A DNA stretch of 64,000 nucleotides from Zea mays (GCF_902167145.1 NC_050104.1:96421849-96485848); one strand, 5' to 3'; shown: positions 10,521 to 21,925, counted from the stretch's first letter. Made by a program: numbers and translations. The notes: generated by a model not told the origin, from the sequence alone.

Positions 10521-12002
10521 ATGCCGCCGCCCAGCCTCACCGCCGCCGGCACCACCACCACCACAACCCGCCGCCGCAACGACCGAGCCGCGAAGGTCCA
10601 CCAGGTACTGGGCGAAGGCGCGGGGACGGAGGAGATGGGCGCGGTGGCGGACGGGTGGACGCGGCCCGAGTGGTGCTCGGCGGCGGGCGTCGCGGGCGTG
10701 CTGCGGCGGCACCCGGCGCCCGCGCTCTTCGGGTGCGGCCTCCTGCTCTTCATGGCCGTCGAGTACACCATCCCCATGGTCAAGCCGGACGCGCCGCCGC
10801 TCGACCTAGGCTTCCTCGCCACCGCGGGCATGCACGCCGCCATCGCCGCGAGGCCCTGGCTTAACTCGCTCCTCGCCGCGCTCAACACGGTCAGTGACCC
10901 ACACGCCGCCTGCCTAGATTTCCTTTCAGTTTCCGCCATCTGCCTAGCTTCAATGCACCGCCTCCTCTTTAATTTTGCCGCCGTTGTTGGCCACCAATTA
11001 TTGTTCGAACAAGTACCTGTACATTTCTCGGCTTTGGTTTCGACTGATGAGTAATTCCAGCGACCCATATTCGTACTTTCTTCCCAGCATTTTTCAATTT
11101 AACTGGACCCTTGTGTGTTCGTCAGATCTCATACAGAAACAGCATCACACATTTCTTACTTTTACATTAGTGGAGTATTGATTCTTGTAGCCGTGCCTTT
11201 CAATCCAGCTACCAGCCTACCACTCGTAGTCGTAGATTGCACTACATGCTGACAGACTTGTCCGAGCGTTGCTGCAAGCCTGCAACTGCAACTTGGACCT
11301 GACGGACACGAGCACAGCAACGAACCGGTGGCGCTGGTTCACCGGCAAATTAAAATCGTGGCCGTCCAGCGTTCACGCACCGATTTCCTGATAAGATTCT
11401 GCACCTCGCCAGCTTCTTCATGGTCCCCCGGCTCCCTCGCCGCGGAACCGGGGCTGAGCGCGACGTCACCAGCTCACTCGGCCCGACGCTGACAGACAGC
11501 CACGGCTCACGTGCGCCTGCAGGTCTTCGTCGCGATGCAGGCGGCGTACATCCTGTGGGCCATCCTCGCCGAGCAGCGGCCCCGCGCGGCCGTCGCCGCG
11601 CTCATGATGTTCACTTGCCGGGGCGTGCTGGGCTGCGCCACCCAGCTCCCGCTGCCGGAGGAGTTCCTGGGCTCCGGGATGGACTTCCCCGTGGGCAACG
11701 TCTCCTTCTTCCTCTTCTTCTCGGGCCACGTCGCGGGCGCGGTGATCGCGGCGGCCGACATGCGGCGCGAGGGGCGGCTGGCGCCGGCGCGCCTCTTCGA
11801 CTCGCTCAACGTGCTCCAGGTGGTCAGGCTGCTCGCGTGCAGGGGACACTACACCATCGACCTGGCTGTTGGCGTCGGCGCGGGCATCCTCTTCGACACG
11901 CTCTCCGGATGGTACTTCGACGCCAAGAACGGCGACAGCAGCAACGCACCGGAGAAGCAGTGCCGGAGCTGCCAGTGCCACAAGGCCCTCCTTTCACACT
12001 AG
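10521..12002 (+). CDS. PDCT: Phosphatidylcholine:diacylglycerol cholinephosphotransferase, PDCT/ROD1 family (2 exons: 10521-10889, 11523-12002)
   Basis: Exon 1 (123 codons) joins exon 2 (159 codons plus TAG) across a 633-bp intron with donor ACG|GTCAGT and acceptor CTGCAG|GTC, giving 282 residues; Arabidopsis ROD1 is about 300. The enzyme swaps phosphocholine between phosphatidylcholine and diacylglycerol in the ER, letting polyunsaturated chains move into oil. Conserved blocks are LLLFMAVEYTI, LLAALNTVFVAMQ, MFTCRGVLG, FLGSGMDFPVGNVSFFLFFS, SGHVAG (His192) and RGHYTIDLAVGVGAG (His232, Asp236). The last two supply the His-His-Asp of the lipid phosphatase/phosphotransferase family. About six membrane segments are visible. 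The C terminus has a short Cys-rich tail. I chose ATG 10521 as first ATG after the TATA; ATG 10635 (244 residues) is an alternative. No disabling change is seen. It is the only host gene in the window that looks intact. Confidence 0.88.
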
Positions 12003-12349
12003 TAGTACTATTATATTTTGCTAGCTCTGCAAGTGCCAACCATCAACGGCCAAGTGAGCATTGATAGCTAATTCGTGTCATTTTTTTAAGTTTCTTCTCT
12101 TTTATGGAATCATTTTGGTGTAAGATAATGTATCCAAATGCTACTTACGGATATGTAACTGTACAAATTGTTCGCCCGGTGCGACCTGTAACATTTTTAT
12201 CTGAAGTTTGCAAGTAGAGGACTAGACTAGGCTAAATTAACACCGAGCTTGTGATGCGAGATTGACCTCCACGATCTTGGCCTGATTTATGTCCTGATCC
12301 GGGATTTCCGTACACAAGGAGCCCTGTTTTATTAACTAGTTATTAGTTG
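12003..12349 (+). other. 3' flank and probable 3' UTR of the PDCT-like gene
   Basis: This is AT-richer sequence directly after the stop codon with no open frame worth noting. The transcript end cannot be fixed: no canonical AATAAA is present close by. Confidence 0.45.
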
Positions 12350-12443
12350 CTACTCCCTCCTCCGTTTTTTATTTATCCGTTCTTTTTTATTTAAGTTTAA
12401 AAATGAATTAACGAGCAACAAATATTTGTGAACGGATGTAGTA
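12350..12443. mobile_element. Stowaway-like MITE (about 94 bp)
   Basis: CTACTCCCTCCTCCGTT at the left end and AACGGATGTAG at the right end form an imperfect terminal inverted repeat flanked by TA-like bases. CTCCCTCCGTT is the hallmark end of grass Stowaway elements. Confidence 0.6.
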
Positions 12444-12580
12444 TATTGCTATTGTTTATTTCTACATATATTGTATAGGTAGACTTTCATTAAATAAGAT
12501 ATTTATTTAAATAAAATTATATTTTTTTATTTCCAAATTATTAGTACATGTTTATATTTATATATATCTTTTATATAGTG

Positions 12581-12663
12581 CTACTTCCGTTTTCGAATAT
12601 TTGTCATTCGTTAGTTTAGTTTTGAACTAAATCATGAAAAATAAAAAAGAATGGAAGGAGTAC
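12581..12663. mobile_element. Second Stowaway-like MITE (about 83 bp)
   Basis: The left end CTACTTCCGTTTTCG pairs imperfectly with the right end GAATGGAAGGAGTAC. Length and ends fit Stowaway. Between 12664 and 13003 I see nothing that I can assign. Confidence 0.55.
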
Positions 12664-13003
12664 AAACATACATGAGTTATAGTGATAAGAAACCAAAAGC
12701 TTTATATCGCTCATATAAATGAGTAGGGTTCCAATCAACCACATCCATTTTTTGGATATTTCGTGTGGAAGGGGAAATTTATTCAAAGAAGCGTGAAGGA
12801 AAGTTTACACGGTACATCGTAGACTCGTATCTATGAATTTATCATCTAAAAACTCACGTACAGAAACTCTTTAGCTTTGAAGACTGGACCAACAAATCTA
12901 TAATGCGAGATTAACAAAGTTATCATAGATGTTTTCCTGTCATGAGAAACGTATAGATGTTTCGATGTCATGAGAAACGTATGCAGGGCTGGAGCTAACA
13001 TTT

Positions 13004-13281
13004 TAGGTGTGTTTAGAAGTAAATTATTTCAAAACTATAGTTTTGAAATACTACAGTTTTAAGATGTCATAATATAACCATAGTACTTTTTATATCACTT
13101 TTAACAATACATGTTTGGGACAAAGTATCTTAAACCATGGTAATAAAGTATACATGTGCAATGCTATTAATAGATAAAAACTTTAGGTTGGAATGTAGTT
13201 TCGAATACTCCAAAAATATCATAATATCTACAAAACTATAATGTTCAAAACAAAGTTTTTTTATAATATAGCCAAACACAT
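13004..13281. mobile_element. Left part of a MITE-like element interrupted by a retrotransposon
   Basis: The end GGTGTGTTTAGAAGTAAA (about 13006-13023) is the inverted partner of TTTGCTTCCAAACATTCC (about 26817-26834), matching at about 14 of 18 positions. The intervening retroelement is flanked by CACAT on both sides (13277-13281, 26749-26753). Removing it would give an element of about 360 bp. The superfamily (Tourist or hAT) is not settled. Confidence 0.55.
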
Positions 13282-13786
13282 TGTTGAGTACCAAAATGAG
13301 GACCGGACGGTCCGGCCCCTGGGGCCGGACGGTCCGCACTGGTGGTGCGGAAGGTCCGCGCGTGCGCAGAGCATATTAGGGTTCCGAGTTTTGTGCTACG
13401 GTTGTTAGCTAAATTCGCGGAATTAGCTCGGGAGATTAGTTTGTAAAGGGTTCAGCCCCTCCTCTATAAATACAGAGGTATACGATCGATTTGAAATCAT
13501 CAATCGAATCAATAACACTTTTAGCTCGCATTTATTTCCTGTACAATTACGAGTAGTTCTAGTCTAGTTCTAGTTTAGCCTCTCAATCTCCAAATTCTCC
13601 GCTTCTCTTCGACTCTACGTCGATTAGAGGAGTCTAGGTCGGTCTGCCCGAGCCTAGACAACTCCTAGGATCTCTCCTTCCCGACGGGGTCCCTCCCGGG
13701 AGAGAGATCCAGGCGCCGCCGACGACCTTTCGCCGCCCTGCACACGCGCGGACCATCCGGCCGACAGGCAGGAAAGCCTAGCCCTG
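13282..13786 (+). repeat. 5' LTR of the gag-only element, first part
   Basis: The LTR starts TGTTGAGTACCAAAATGAGG. A TATA box lies in a small inverted repeat (CCTCT 13461-13465, TATAAATA, AGAGG 13474-13478). It is interrupted after CCCTG at 13782-13786, which is the target duplication of the nested element. Confidence 0.88.
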
Positions 13787-15095
13787 TGAAAGGGAATTAG
13801 GCTTACACCTAGTTCCTAAATAATTTTGGTGGTTGAATTGTCCAACACAAATAATTGGACTAACTAGTTTGCTCTAGTGTATAAGTTATACAGGTGTAAA
13901 AGGTTCACACTTAGCCAATAAAAAGATCAAGTATTGGATTCAACAAAGGAGCAAAGGGGCAACCGAAGGCACCTCTGGTCTGGGGGCACCGGACTGACCG
14001 GTGTACACCGGACAGTGTCCGGTGCACCAGAGGACTCCAACTCGAACTCGCCACCTTCGGGAATTTCTCAGGCCAGCGCGCTATAATTCACCGGACTGTC
14101 CGGTGTACACTGGACAGTGTCCGGTGCTCCAAGGAAGCGCGACCTCCGGAACTCGCCAGCCTCGGGATCGCGTAGCAGCCGCTCCGCTATAATTCACCGG
14201 ACATGTCCGGTGTGCACCGGACTGTCCGGTGTAACAGCGGAGCAACGGCTATTTCGGCGCCAACGGCTACCTGCGGCGCAATTAATGCGCGCTCTGCGCG
14301 CGCAGAAGTCAGGCGCGCCCATTCTGGCGCACCAGACAAGGAACAGTGCATGTCCGGTGTGCACCGGACATCCAGGCGGGCCCACATGTCAGAAGCTCCA
14401 ACGGTCAGAATCCAACGGCAGTGATGACGTGGCGGGGGCACCGGACATGTCCGGTGTGCACCGGACTGTCCGGTGCGCCATCGAACAGACAGCCTCCCAA
14501 CGGCCACTTTTGGTGGTTGGGGCTATAAATACCCCAACCACCCCACCATTCATTGCATCCAAGTTTTCCACTTCTCAACCACTTACAAGAGCTAGGCATT
14601 CAATTCTAGACACACCAAAGAGATCAAATCCTCTCCAATTCCACACAAGGCTTTAGTGATTAACGAGAGAGATTTGCCGTGTTCTTTTGAGCTCTTGCGC
14701 TTGGATTGCTTCTTTTCTTTCTCACTTGCTCTTGTGATCAACACTCAATTGTAATCAAGGCAAGAGGCACCAATTGTGTGGTGGCCCTTGCGGGAAAGTT
14801 TTTGTTCCCGGCTTTGATTTGAGAAGAGAAGCTCACTCGGTCCAAGGGACCGTTTGAGAGAGGGAAGGGTTGAAAGAGACCCGGCCTTTGTGGCCTCCTC
14901 AACGGGGAGTAGGTTTGCAAGAACCGAACCTCGGTAAAACAAATCCGCGTGTCACATTCTTTATTTGCTTGCGATTTGTTTTGCGCCCTCTCTCGCGGAC
15001 TCGTTTATATTTCTAACGCTAACCCGGCTTGTAGTTGTGTTTATATTTGTAAATTTCAGTTTCGCCCTATTCACCCCCCCTCTAGGCGACTATCA
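13787..15095 (+). repeat. 5' LTR of the opie/ji-like element (1,309 bp)
   Basis: It starts TGAAAGGGAATTAGGC and ends GGCGACTATCA. The TATA box (14524-14530) sits in the loop of a perfect 8-bp inverted repeat, GGTTGGGG 14515-14522 and CCCCAACC 14532-14539. Several palindromes of the form CACCGGACNTGTCCGGTG occur at 13987-14480. Confidence 0.93.
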
Positions 15096-15096
15096 A

Positions 15097-15109
15097 TTGG
15101 TATCAGAGC
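15097..15109 (+). other. Primer binding site, initiator methionine tRNA type
   Basis: TTGGTATCAGAGC lies directly after the 5' LTR and is the standard copia primer site complementary to the 3' end of plant initiator Met tRNA. Confidence 0.9.
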
Positions 15110-15143
15110 CCGGTGCTTCATTAGAGCCTAACCGCTCGAAGTG

Positions 15144-17837
15144 ATGTCGGGAGATCACGCCAAGAAGGAGATGGAGACCGGCAAAAAGCCCACTACAAGC
15201 CACGGGAGCACTTCATCGGAAGAGTCCCGCACCAAGAGGAAGGAGAAGAAGAAGAGCTCCTCCAACAAAGGGAAGGAGAAGAAATCTTCTTCTCACCACA
15301 AAGAGAAGAAGGAGAAATCTTCTTCTCACAAGCCGCATCGGAGTGGGGACAAGCACAAGAGGATGAGGAAAGTCGTCTATTACGAGACCGACACTTCATC
15401 AACATCCACCTCCGGCTCCGACGCGGCATCCGTCACTTCTAAGCGCCAAGAGCGCAAGCAGTATAGTAAGATCCCCCTACGCTACCCTCGCATTTCCAAA
15501 CATACACCTTTACTTTCCGTCCCATTAGGCAAACCACCAACTTTTGATGGTGAAGATTACGCTAGGTGGAGTGATTTAATGCGATTTCATCTAACCTCGC
15601 TCCACAAAAGTATATGGGATGTTGTTGAGTTTGGTGCACAGGTACCGTCCGTAGGGGATGAAGACTATGATGAGGATGAGGTGGCCCAAATCGAGCACTT
15701 CAACTCTCAAGCAACAACAATACTCCTCGCCTCTTTAAGTAGAGAGGAGTATAACAAAGTTCAAGGGTTGAAGAGCGCCAAGGAGGTTTGGGATGTGCTC
15801 AAAACCGCGCACGAGGGAGATGAGCTCACAAAGATCACCAAGCGGGAAACGATCGAGGGGGAGCTCGGTCGGTTCCGGCTTCGCAAAGGGGAGGAGCCAC
15901 AAAACATGTACAACCGGCTCAAGACCTTGGTGAATCAAGTGCGCAACCTCGGGAGCAAAAAGTGGGATGACCACGAGGTGGTTAAGGTTATTTTAAGATC
16001 TCTTATTTTCCTTAACCCTACTCAAGTTCAATTAATCCGTGGCAACCCAAGGTATACACTAATGACCCCCGAGGAAGTTATCGGGAATTTTGTAAGTTTT
16101 GAGTGCATGATCGAAGGCTTGAGGAAGATCAACGAGCTTGATGATCCATCCACATCCGAAGCTCAACCCGTCGCATTCAAGGCGACGGAGGAAAAGAAGG
16201 AGGAGTCTACACCAAGTAGACAACCAATAGACGCCTCCAAGCTCGACAATGAGGAAATGGCACTAGTCATCAAAAGCTTCCGCCAAATCCGCAAACAAAG
16301 GAGGGGGAAAGACTACAAGTCCCGCTCTAAGAAGGTTTGCTACAAATGTGGTAAGCCCGGTCACTTTATAGCTAAATGTCCATTATCAAGTGATAGTGAC
16401 AGGGGCGACGACAAGAAGGGGAGAAGAAAGGAGAAGAAGAGGTACTACAAGAAGAAGGGCGGTGATGCCCATGTTTGTCGGGAGTGGGACTCCGACGAAA
16501 GCTCAAGCGACTCCTCCGACGACGAGGACGCCGCCAACATCGCCGTCACCAAAGGACTTCTCTTCCCCAACGTCGGCCACAAGTGCCTCATGGCAAAGGA
16601 CGACAAAAAGAAGGTTAAATCCAAATCCTCCACTAAATATGAATCCTCTAGTGATGATAATACTAGTGATGAGGAAGATAATTTGCGTACTCTTTTTGCC
16701 AACCTCAACATGCAACAAAAAGAAAAACTTAATGAATTGATTAGTGCCATCCATGAAAAGGATGATCTCTTGGACACCCAAGAGGACTTCCTAATCAAGG
16801 AAAATAAAAAGCATGTTAAGGTTAAAAATGCTTATGCTCTAGAAATTGAGAAATGTGAAAAGTTATCTAGTGAGCTAAGCACTTGCCATGAGACGATAGA
16901 CAACCTTAGAAATGAAAATGCTAATTTGTTAGCTAAGGTTGATTCTCATGTTTGTATTGTTTCAACTTCCAATCCTAGAAATGATAATGTTGATTTACTT
17001 GCTAGGATTGATGAACTGAACACTTCTCTTGCTAGCCTTAAAATAGAAAATGAGAAATTGCTTGCTAAAGCTAAAGATCTTGATGTTTGCAATGCTACTA
17101 TTTCCGACCTTAGAAGTAAAAATGAAATATTGCATGCTAAGGTTGTAGAATTAAATTCTTGCAAACCCTCTACATCTATCGTTGAGCATGTATCTATTTG
17201 TACTAGATGTAGAGATGTTAACATTGATGCTATACATGATCACATGACTTTAATTAAACAACAAAATGATCATATAGCAAAATTAGATGCTAAAATTGCC
17301 GAGCATAACTTAGAAAATGAAAATTTTAAATTTGCTAGAAGTATGCTCTATAATGGGAGACACCCTGGCATCAAGGATGGCATTGGCTTCCAAAGGGGAG
17401 ACAATGTCAAACTTAGTGCCCCTCCTAAAAGATTGTCTAATTTTGTAAAGGGCAAGGCTCCCATGCCTCAGGATAACGAGGGTTACATTTTGTACCCTGC
17501 CGGTTATCCCGAGAGCAAGATTAGGAGAATTCACTCTAGGAAGTCTCACTCTGGCCCAAATCATGCTTTTATGTATAAGGGTGAGACATCTAGCTCTAGG
17601 CAACCAACCCGTGCTAAGTTGCCTAAGAAGAAAACTCCTAGTGCATCAAATGATCATAGCATTTCATTTAAAACCTTTGATGCATCTTATGTGCTTACTA
17701 ACAAATCCGGCAAGGTAGTTGCCAAATATGTTGGGGGCAAGCACAAGGGGTCAAAGACTTGTGTTTGGGTACCCAAAGTTCTTGTGTCTAATGCCAAAGG
17801 ACCCAAAACCATTTGGGTACCTAAAGTCAAGAACTAA
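15144..17837 (+). CDS. Sirevirus Gag (897 residues)
   Basis: The start codon ATG at 15144 is the first in the frame after the primer site. The N terminus is Lys/Ser rich. The gag core (PTFDGEDYARWSDLMRFHL, AKEVWDVLKTAHEG) spans about residues 130-310. A CCHC zinc knuckle, CYKCGKPGHFIAKC, lies at about 399-412. The C-terminal half is acidic, then rich in Asn, Leu and Lys with coiled-coil character. The length fits the large Gag of Sireviruses. The protein packages element RNA in cytoplasmic particles. The frame is uninterrupted and ends in TAA 17835-17837; pol follows in the +1 frame. Confidence 0.85.
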   Translation: MSGDHAKKEMETGKKPTTSHGSTSSEESRTKRKEKKKSSSNKGKEKKSSSHHKEKKEKSSSHKPHRSGDKHKRMRKVVYYETDTSSTSTSGSDAASVTSKRQERKQYSKIPLRYPRISKHTPLLSVPLGKPPTFDGEDYARWSDLMRFHLTSLHKSIWDVVEFGAQVPSVGDEDYDEDEVAQIEHFNSQATTILLASLSREEYNKVQGLKSAKEVWDVLKTAHEGDELTKITKRETIEGELGRFRLRKGEEPQNMYNRLKTLVNQVRNLGSKKWDDHEVVKVILRSLIFLNPTQVQLIRGNPRYTLMTPEEVIGNFVSFECMIEGLRKINELDDPSTSEAQPVAFKATEEKKEESTPSRQPIDASKLDNEEMALVIKSFRQIRKQRRGKDYKSRSKKVCYKCGKPGHFIAKCPLSSDSDRGDDKKGRRKEKKRYYKKKGGDAHVCREWDSDESSSDSSDDEDAANIAVTKGLLFPNVGHKCLMAKDDKKKVKSKSSTKYESSSDDNTSDEEDNLRTLFANLNMQQKEKLNELISAIHEKDDLLDTQEDFLIKENKKHVKVKNAYALEIEKCEKLSSELSTCHETIDNLRNENANLLAKVDSHVCIVSTSNPRNDNVDLLARIDELNTSLASLKIENEKLLAKAKDLDVCNATISDLRSKNEILHAKVVELNSCKPSTSIVEHVSICTRCRDVNIDAIHDHMTLIKQQNDHIAKLDAKIAEHNLENENFKFARSMLYNGRHPGIKDGIGFQRGDNVKLSAPPKRLSNFVKGKAPMPQDNEGYILYPAGYPESKIRRIHSRKSHSGPNHAFMYKGETSSSRQPTRAKLPKKKTPSASNDHSISFKTFDASYVLTNKSGKVVAKYVGGKHKGSKTCVWVPKVLVSNAKGPKTIWVPKVKN

Positions 17838-17850
17838 ACTTGTTTTGTAG

Positions 17851-19500
17851 GTTTATGCATCCGGGGGCTCAAGTTGGATACTCGACAGCGGGTGCACAAA
17901 CCATATGACAGGGGAGAAAAGGATGTTCTCCTCCTACGAGAAAAACCAAGATCCCCAACGAGCTATCACATTCGGGGATGGAAACCAAGGTTTGGTCAAA
18001 GGATTGGGTAAAATTGCTATATCTCCTGACCATACTATTTCAAATGTTTTTCTTGTAGATTCTTTAGATTACAATTTACTTTCTGTATCTCAATTATGTC
18101 AAATGGGCTACAACTGTCTCTTTACTGATGTAGGTGTCACTGTCTATAGAAGAAGTGATGATTCAATAGCATTTAAGGGTGTGTTAGAGGGTCAGCTATA
18201 CTTAGTAGATTTTGATAGAGCTGAACTCGACACATGCTTAATTGCTAAGACTAACATGGGCTGGCTCTGGCATCGCCGACTAGCACATGTTGGGATGAAG
18301 AATCTTCACAAGCTTCTAACGGGAGAACACATTTTAGGACTAACAAATGTTCACTTTGAGAAAGACAGGATTTGTAGCGCTTGCCAGGCAGGAAAGCAAG
18401 TTGGTGCCCATCATCCACACAAGAACATCATGACAACTGACAGGCCGCTTGAGCTACTCCACATGGATCTATTCGGTCCGATTGCTTACATAAGCATCGG
18501 TGGGAGTAAGTACTGTCTAGTTATTGTGGATGATTATTCTCGCTTCACTTGGGTATTCTTTTTACAGGAAAAATCTCAAACCCAAGAGACCTTAAAGGGA
18601 TTCTTGAGACGAGTTCAAAATGAGTTCGGCTTAAGGATCAAGAAGATTAGAAGCGACAACGGGACGGAGTTCAAGAACTCTCAAATCGAAGGCTTTCTTG
18701 AGGAGGAAGGCATCAAGCATGAGTTATCTTCTCCCTATACGCCACAACAAAATGGTGTAGTGGAGAGGAAGAATAGAACTCTATTGGACATGGCGAGAAC
18801 CATGCTTGATGAGTACAAGACTTCGGATCGGTTTTGGGCCGAGGCGGTCAACACCGCCTGCTACGCCATCAACCGGTTGTATCTACACCGAATCCTCAAG
18901 AAGACATCATACGAACTCCTTACCGGTAAAAAGCCCAATATTTCATATTTTAGAGTCTTTGGTAGCAAATGCTTTATTCTTGTTAAAAGAGGTAGAAAAT
19001 CCAAATTTGCTCCTAAAACTGTAGAAGGCTTTTTACTAGGATATGACTCAAACACAAGGGCATATAGAGTCTTTAACAAGTCCTCAGGACTTGTTGAAGT
19101 TTCTTGTGACGTTGTGTTTGATGAGACTAACGGCTCTCAAGTAGAGCAAGTTGATCTTGATGAGATAGGTATTGAAGAGGCTCCGTGCATCGCGCTAAGG
19201 AACATGTCCATTGGGGATGTATGTCCTAAGGAATCCAAAGAGCCTCCAAATGCACAAGATCAACCGTCCTCCTCCACGCAAGCATCTCCACCGACTCAAA
19301 ATAAGGATGAAGCTCAAATTGATGAAGTAGAAGATCAAGCAAATGAGCCCCCTCAAGATGATGGCAATGATCAAGGGGGAGATGCAATTGAGGAAGACAA
19401 GGAGGATAAAGAACAAAGGCCGCCACACCCAAGAGTCCACCAAGCAATTCAACGAGATCACCCCGTCGACACCATCCTCGGCGACATTCATAAGGGGTAA
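17851..19500 (+). pseudogene. Sirevirus Pol part 1: protease and integrase
   Basis: This frame opens after a TAG at 17848-17850 and has no ATG of its own before 17905. It is in +1 relative to gag, so Pol would need recoding or a separate start. Protease shows WILDSGCTNHM. The integrase zinc domain reads HRRLAHVGMKNL and CSACQAG. The catalytic residues are in LHMDLFGP, RSDNGTEFKN and GVVERKNRTLLDMART. A one-base deletion in the G run at about 19494-19497 shifts the frame to TAA at 19498-19500, cutting Pol before RT. Confidence 0.88.
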
Positions 19501-21092
19501 CCACTAGATCTCGTGTTGCACATTTTTGTGAACATTACTCTTTTGTTTCCTCTATTGAGCCACACAGGGTAGAGGAAGCACTCCAAGATTCGGATTGGGT
19601 GGTGGCGATGCAAGAGGAGCTCAACAATTTCACTAGGAATGAGGTATGACATTTAGTTCCACGTCCTAACCAAAATGTTGTAGGAACCAAATGGGTCTTC
19701 CGCAACAAGCAAGATGAGCATGGTGTGGTGACAAGGAACAAAGCTCGACTTGTGGCCAAGGGATACTCCCAAGTCGAAGGTTTGGATTTCGGTGAAACCT
19801 ATGCACCCGTAGCTAGGCTTGAGTCAATTCGAATATTATTGGCCTATGCTACTTACCATGGCTTTAAGCTTTATCAAATGGACGTGAAAAGTGCCTTCCT
19901 CAATGGACCAATCAAGGAAGAGGTCTATGTTGAGCAACCTCCCGGCTTTGAAGACAGTGAGTATCCTAACCATGTCTATAAGCTCTCTAAGGCGCTTTAT
20001 GGGCTCAAGCAAGCCCCAAGAGCATGGTATGAATGCCTTAGAGATTTTCTTATTGCAAATGGATTCAAAGTCGGAAAGGCCGATCCTACGCTCTTTACCA
20101 AAACACTTGAGAATGATTTGTTTGTATGCCAAATTTATGTTGATGATATTATATTTGGGTCTACTAACGAATCTACATGTGAAGAGTTTAGTAGGATCAT
20201 GACACAAAAATTCGAGATGTCTATGATGGGGGAGTTGAAGTATTTCTTAGGATTTCAAGTGAAGCAACTCCAAGAGGGCACCTTCATTAGCCAAACGAAG
20301 TACACTCAAGACATTCTAAACAAGTTTGGGATGAAGGATGCCAAGCCCATCAAGACACCCATGGGAACTAATGGGCATCTCGACCTCGACACGGGAGGTA
20401 AGTCCGTGGATCAAAAGGTATACCGGTCGATGATAGGTTCTTTGCTATATTTATATGCATCTCGACCGGATATTATGCTTTCCGTATGCATGTGTGCAAG
20501 ATTCCAAGCCGACCCTAAGGAAGCTCACCTTACGGCCGTGAAACGAATCTTGAGATATTTGGCTTATACTCCTAAGTTTGGGCTTTGGTATCCCAGGGGA
20601 TCCACTTTTGATTTGATTGGTTATTCGGATGCCGATTGGGCGGGGTGCAAAATCAATAGGAAGAGCACATCGGGGACTTGCCAGTTCTTGGGAAGGTCCT
20701 TGGTGTCTTGGGCTTCAAAGAAGCAAAATTCGGTTGCTCTTTCCACCGCCGAAGCCGAGTACATTGCCGCAGGCCATTGTTGCGCGCAATTGCTTTGGAT
20801 GAGGCAAACCCTGCGGGACTACGGTTACAAATTAACCAAAGTCCCTTTGCTATGTGATAATGAGAGTGCAATCAAGATGGCGGATAATCCCGTCGAGCAT
20901 AGCCGCACTAAACACATAGCCATTCGGTATCATTTTCTTAGGGATCACCAACAAAAGGGAGATATCGAGATCTCATACATTAATACTAAAGATCAATTAG
21001 CCGATATCTTTACCAAGCCTCTTGATGAACAATCTTTTAACAAACTTAGGCATGAGCTCAATATTCTTGATTCTAGGAACTTCTTTTGTTAA
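19501..21092 (+). pseudogene. Sirevirus Pol part 2: reverse transcriptase and RNase H
   Basis: The downstream frame continues Pol after the deletion near 19495 and has one further stop, TGA at 19647-19649. The part from 19725 is open for 455 residues. RT motifs include [33 protein letters not shown] and the catalytic YVDDIIFGS. RNase H shows [19 protein letters not shown] [12 protein letters not shown] and a [12 protein letters not shown] tail with DIFTKPL. The two lesions separate RT from protease and integrase, so this copy cannot make its own enzymes. Confidence 0.9.
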
Positions 21093-21925
21093 ATTGCACA
21101 CATTGCTCTTCTATATACCTTTGATCATGTCTCTTTCATATGCTATGACTAATGTGTTTTTCAAGTCTGTTTCAAACCAAGTCATAGGTGTATTGAAAGG
21201 GAATTGGAGTCTTCGGCGAAGACAAAGGCTTCCACTCTGTAACTCACCCTTCGCCATCACTCCGGGCCACTCTCCATTCTTGGGGGAGAAAGCATGAGCA
21301 CAAAGCAAAAGGACTCCATCCTTGGTATAATCTTCACTCATTTATTTATGACCAAAGGGGAGAGAGTAGTTCTAAAGGGCTCTAATGATTCCATTTTTGG
21401 CGATTCATGCCAAAGGGGGAGAAAGTAAGAGCCCAAAGCAAAAGGACCGCACCACCACCAATTTCACAAACTGTGTTTCCAAGGATATTATCAATTGGTT
21501 TCCTATTATGTTCAAAAGGGAGAGAAAGTAGTATTTCAAAAATGATATATCAAAACCCTCTTGAACACTAAGAGGAGGATCTCATTTAGGGGGAGCTTTG
21601 TTTAGTCAAAGAAGAAGCATTTGAAACAGGGGGAGAAAATTTCAAATCTTGAAAATGCTTTGCAAAATCTTATTCATTTACCTTTGACTATTTGCAAAAG
21701 AACTTTGAAAAGGATTTACAAAAGAGTTTGCAAAAACAAAACATGTGGTGCAAGCGTGGTCCAAAATATTAAGAATGGAAGAAACAATCCATGCATATCT
21801 TGTAAGTATTTATATTGGCTCAATTCCAAGCAACCTTTGCACTTACATTATGCAAACTAGTTCAATTATGCACTTCTATATTTGCTTTGGTTTGTGTTGG
21901 CATCAATCACCAAAAAGGGGGAGAT
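21093..21925 (+). other. 3' internal region of the opie/ji-like element with multiple polypurine motifs
   Basis: There is no credible coding frame. Purine motifs of the AGGGGGAGA type recur near 21281, 21354, 21413, 21519, 21588, 21630 and finally 21911-21924 (AAAAAGGGGGAGAT), which abuts the 3' LTR and is the functional polypurine tract. Repetition of this motif before the 3' LTR is known for Sireviruses. Confidence 0.8.

Noticed and set aside
10350..11054. Longer exon-1 frame beginning upstream at 10350 and reading through the donor
   Set aside because: 10350 is not ATG, the upstream part is low-complexity leader sequence, and the frame beyond 10889 is intronic; family alignment supports splicing at ACG|GTCAGT to VFVAMQ.
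10394..11068. 224-codon minus-strand frame over PDCT exon 1
   Set aside because: It is the antisense shadow of a GC-rich exon and contains no recognisable domain.
11420..12064. 214-codon plus-strand frame overlapping exon 2
   Set aside because: It is a different frame over GC-rich coding sequence, with Arg/Ala/Gly-rich composition. The ROD1-like frame carries the catalytic motifs.
14001..14656. Several overlapping open frames in both opie/ji-like LTRs (also 22073-22798)
   Set aside because: They are repeats of translated palindromes (Cys-Pro-Val-His-Thr-Gly) in many frames on both strands, with no conserved domain.
15097..15109. TTGGTATCAGAGC and similar stretches as possible tRNA genes
   Set aside because: They are primer binding sites next to LTRs; no cloverleaf-forming sequence surrounds them.
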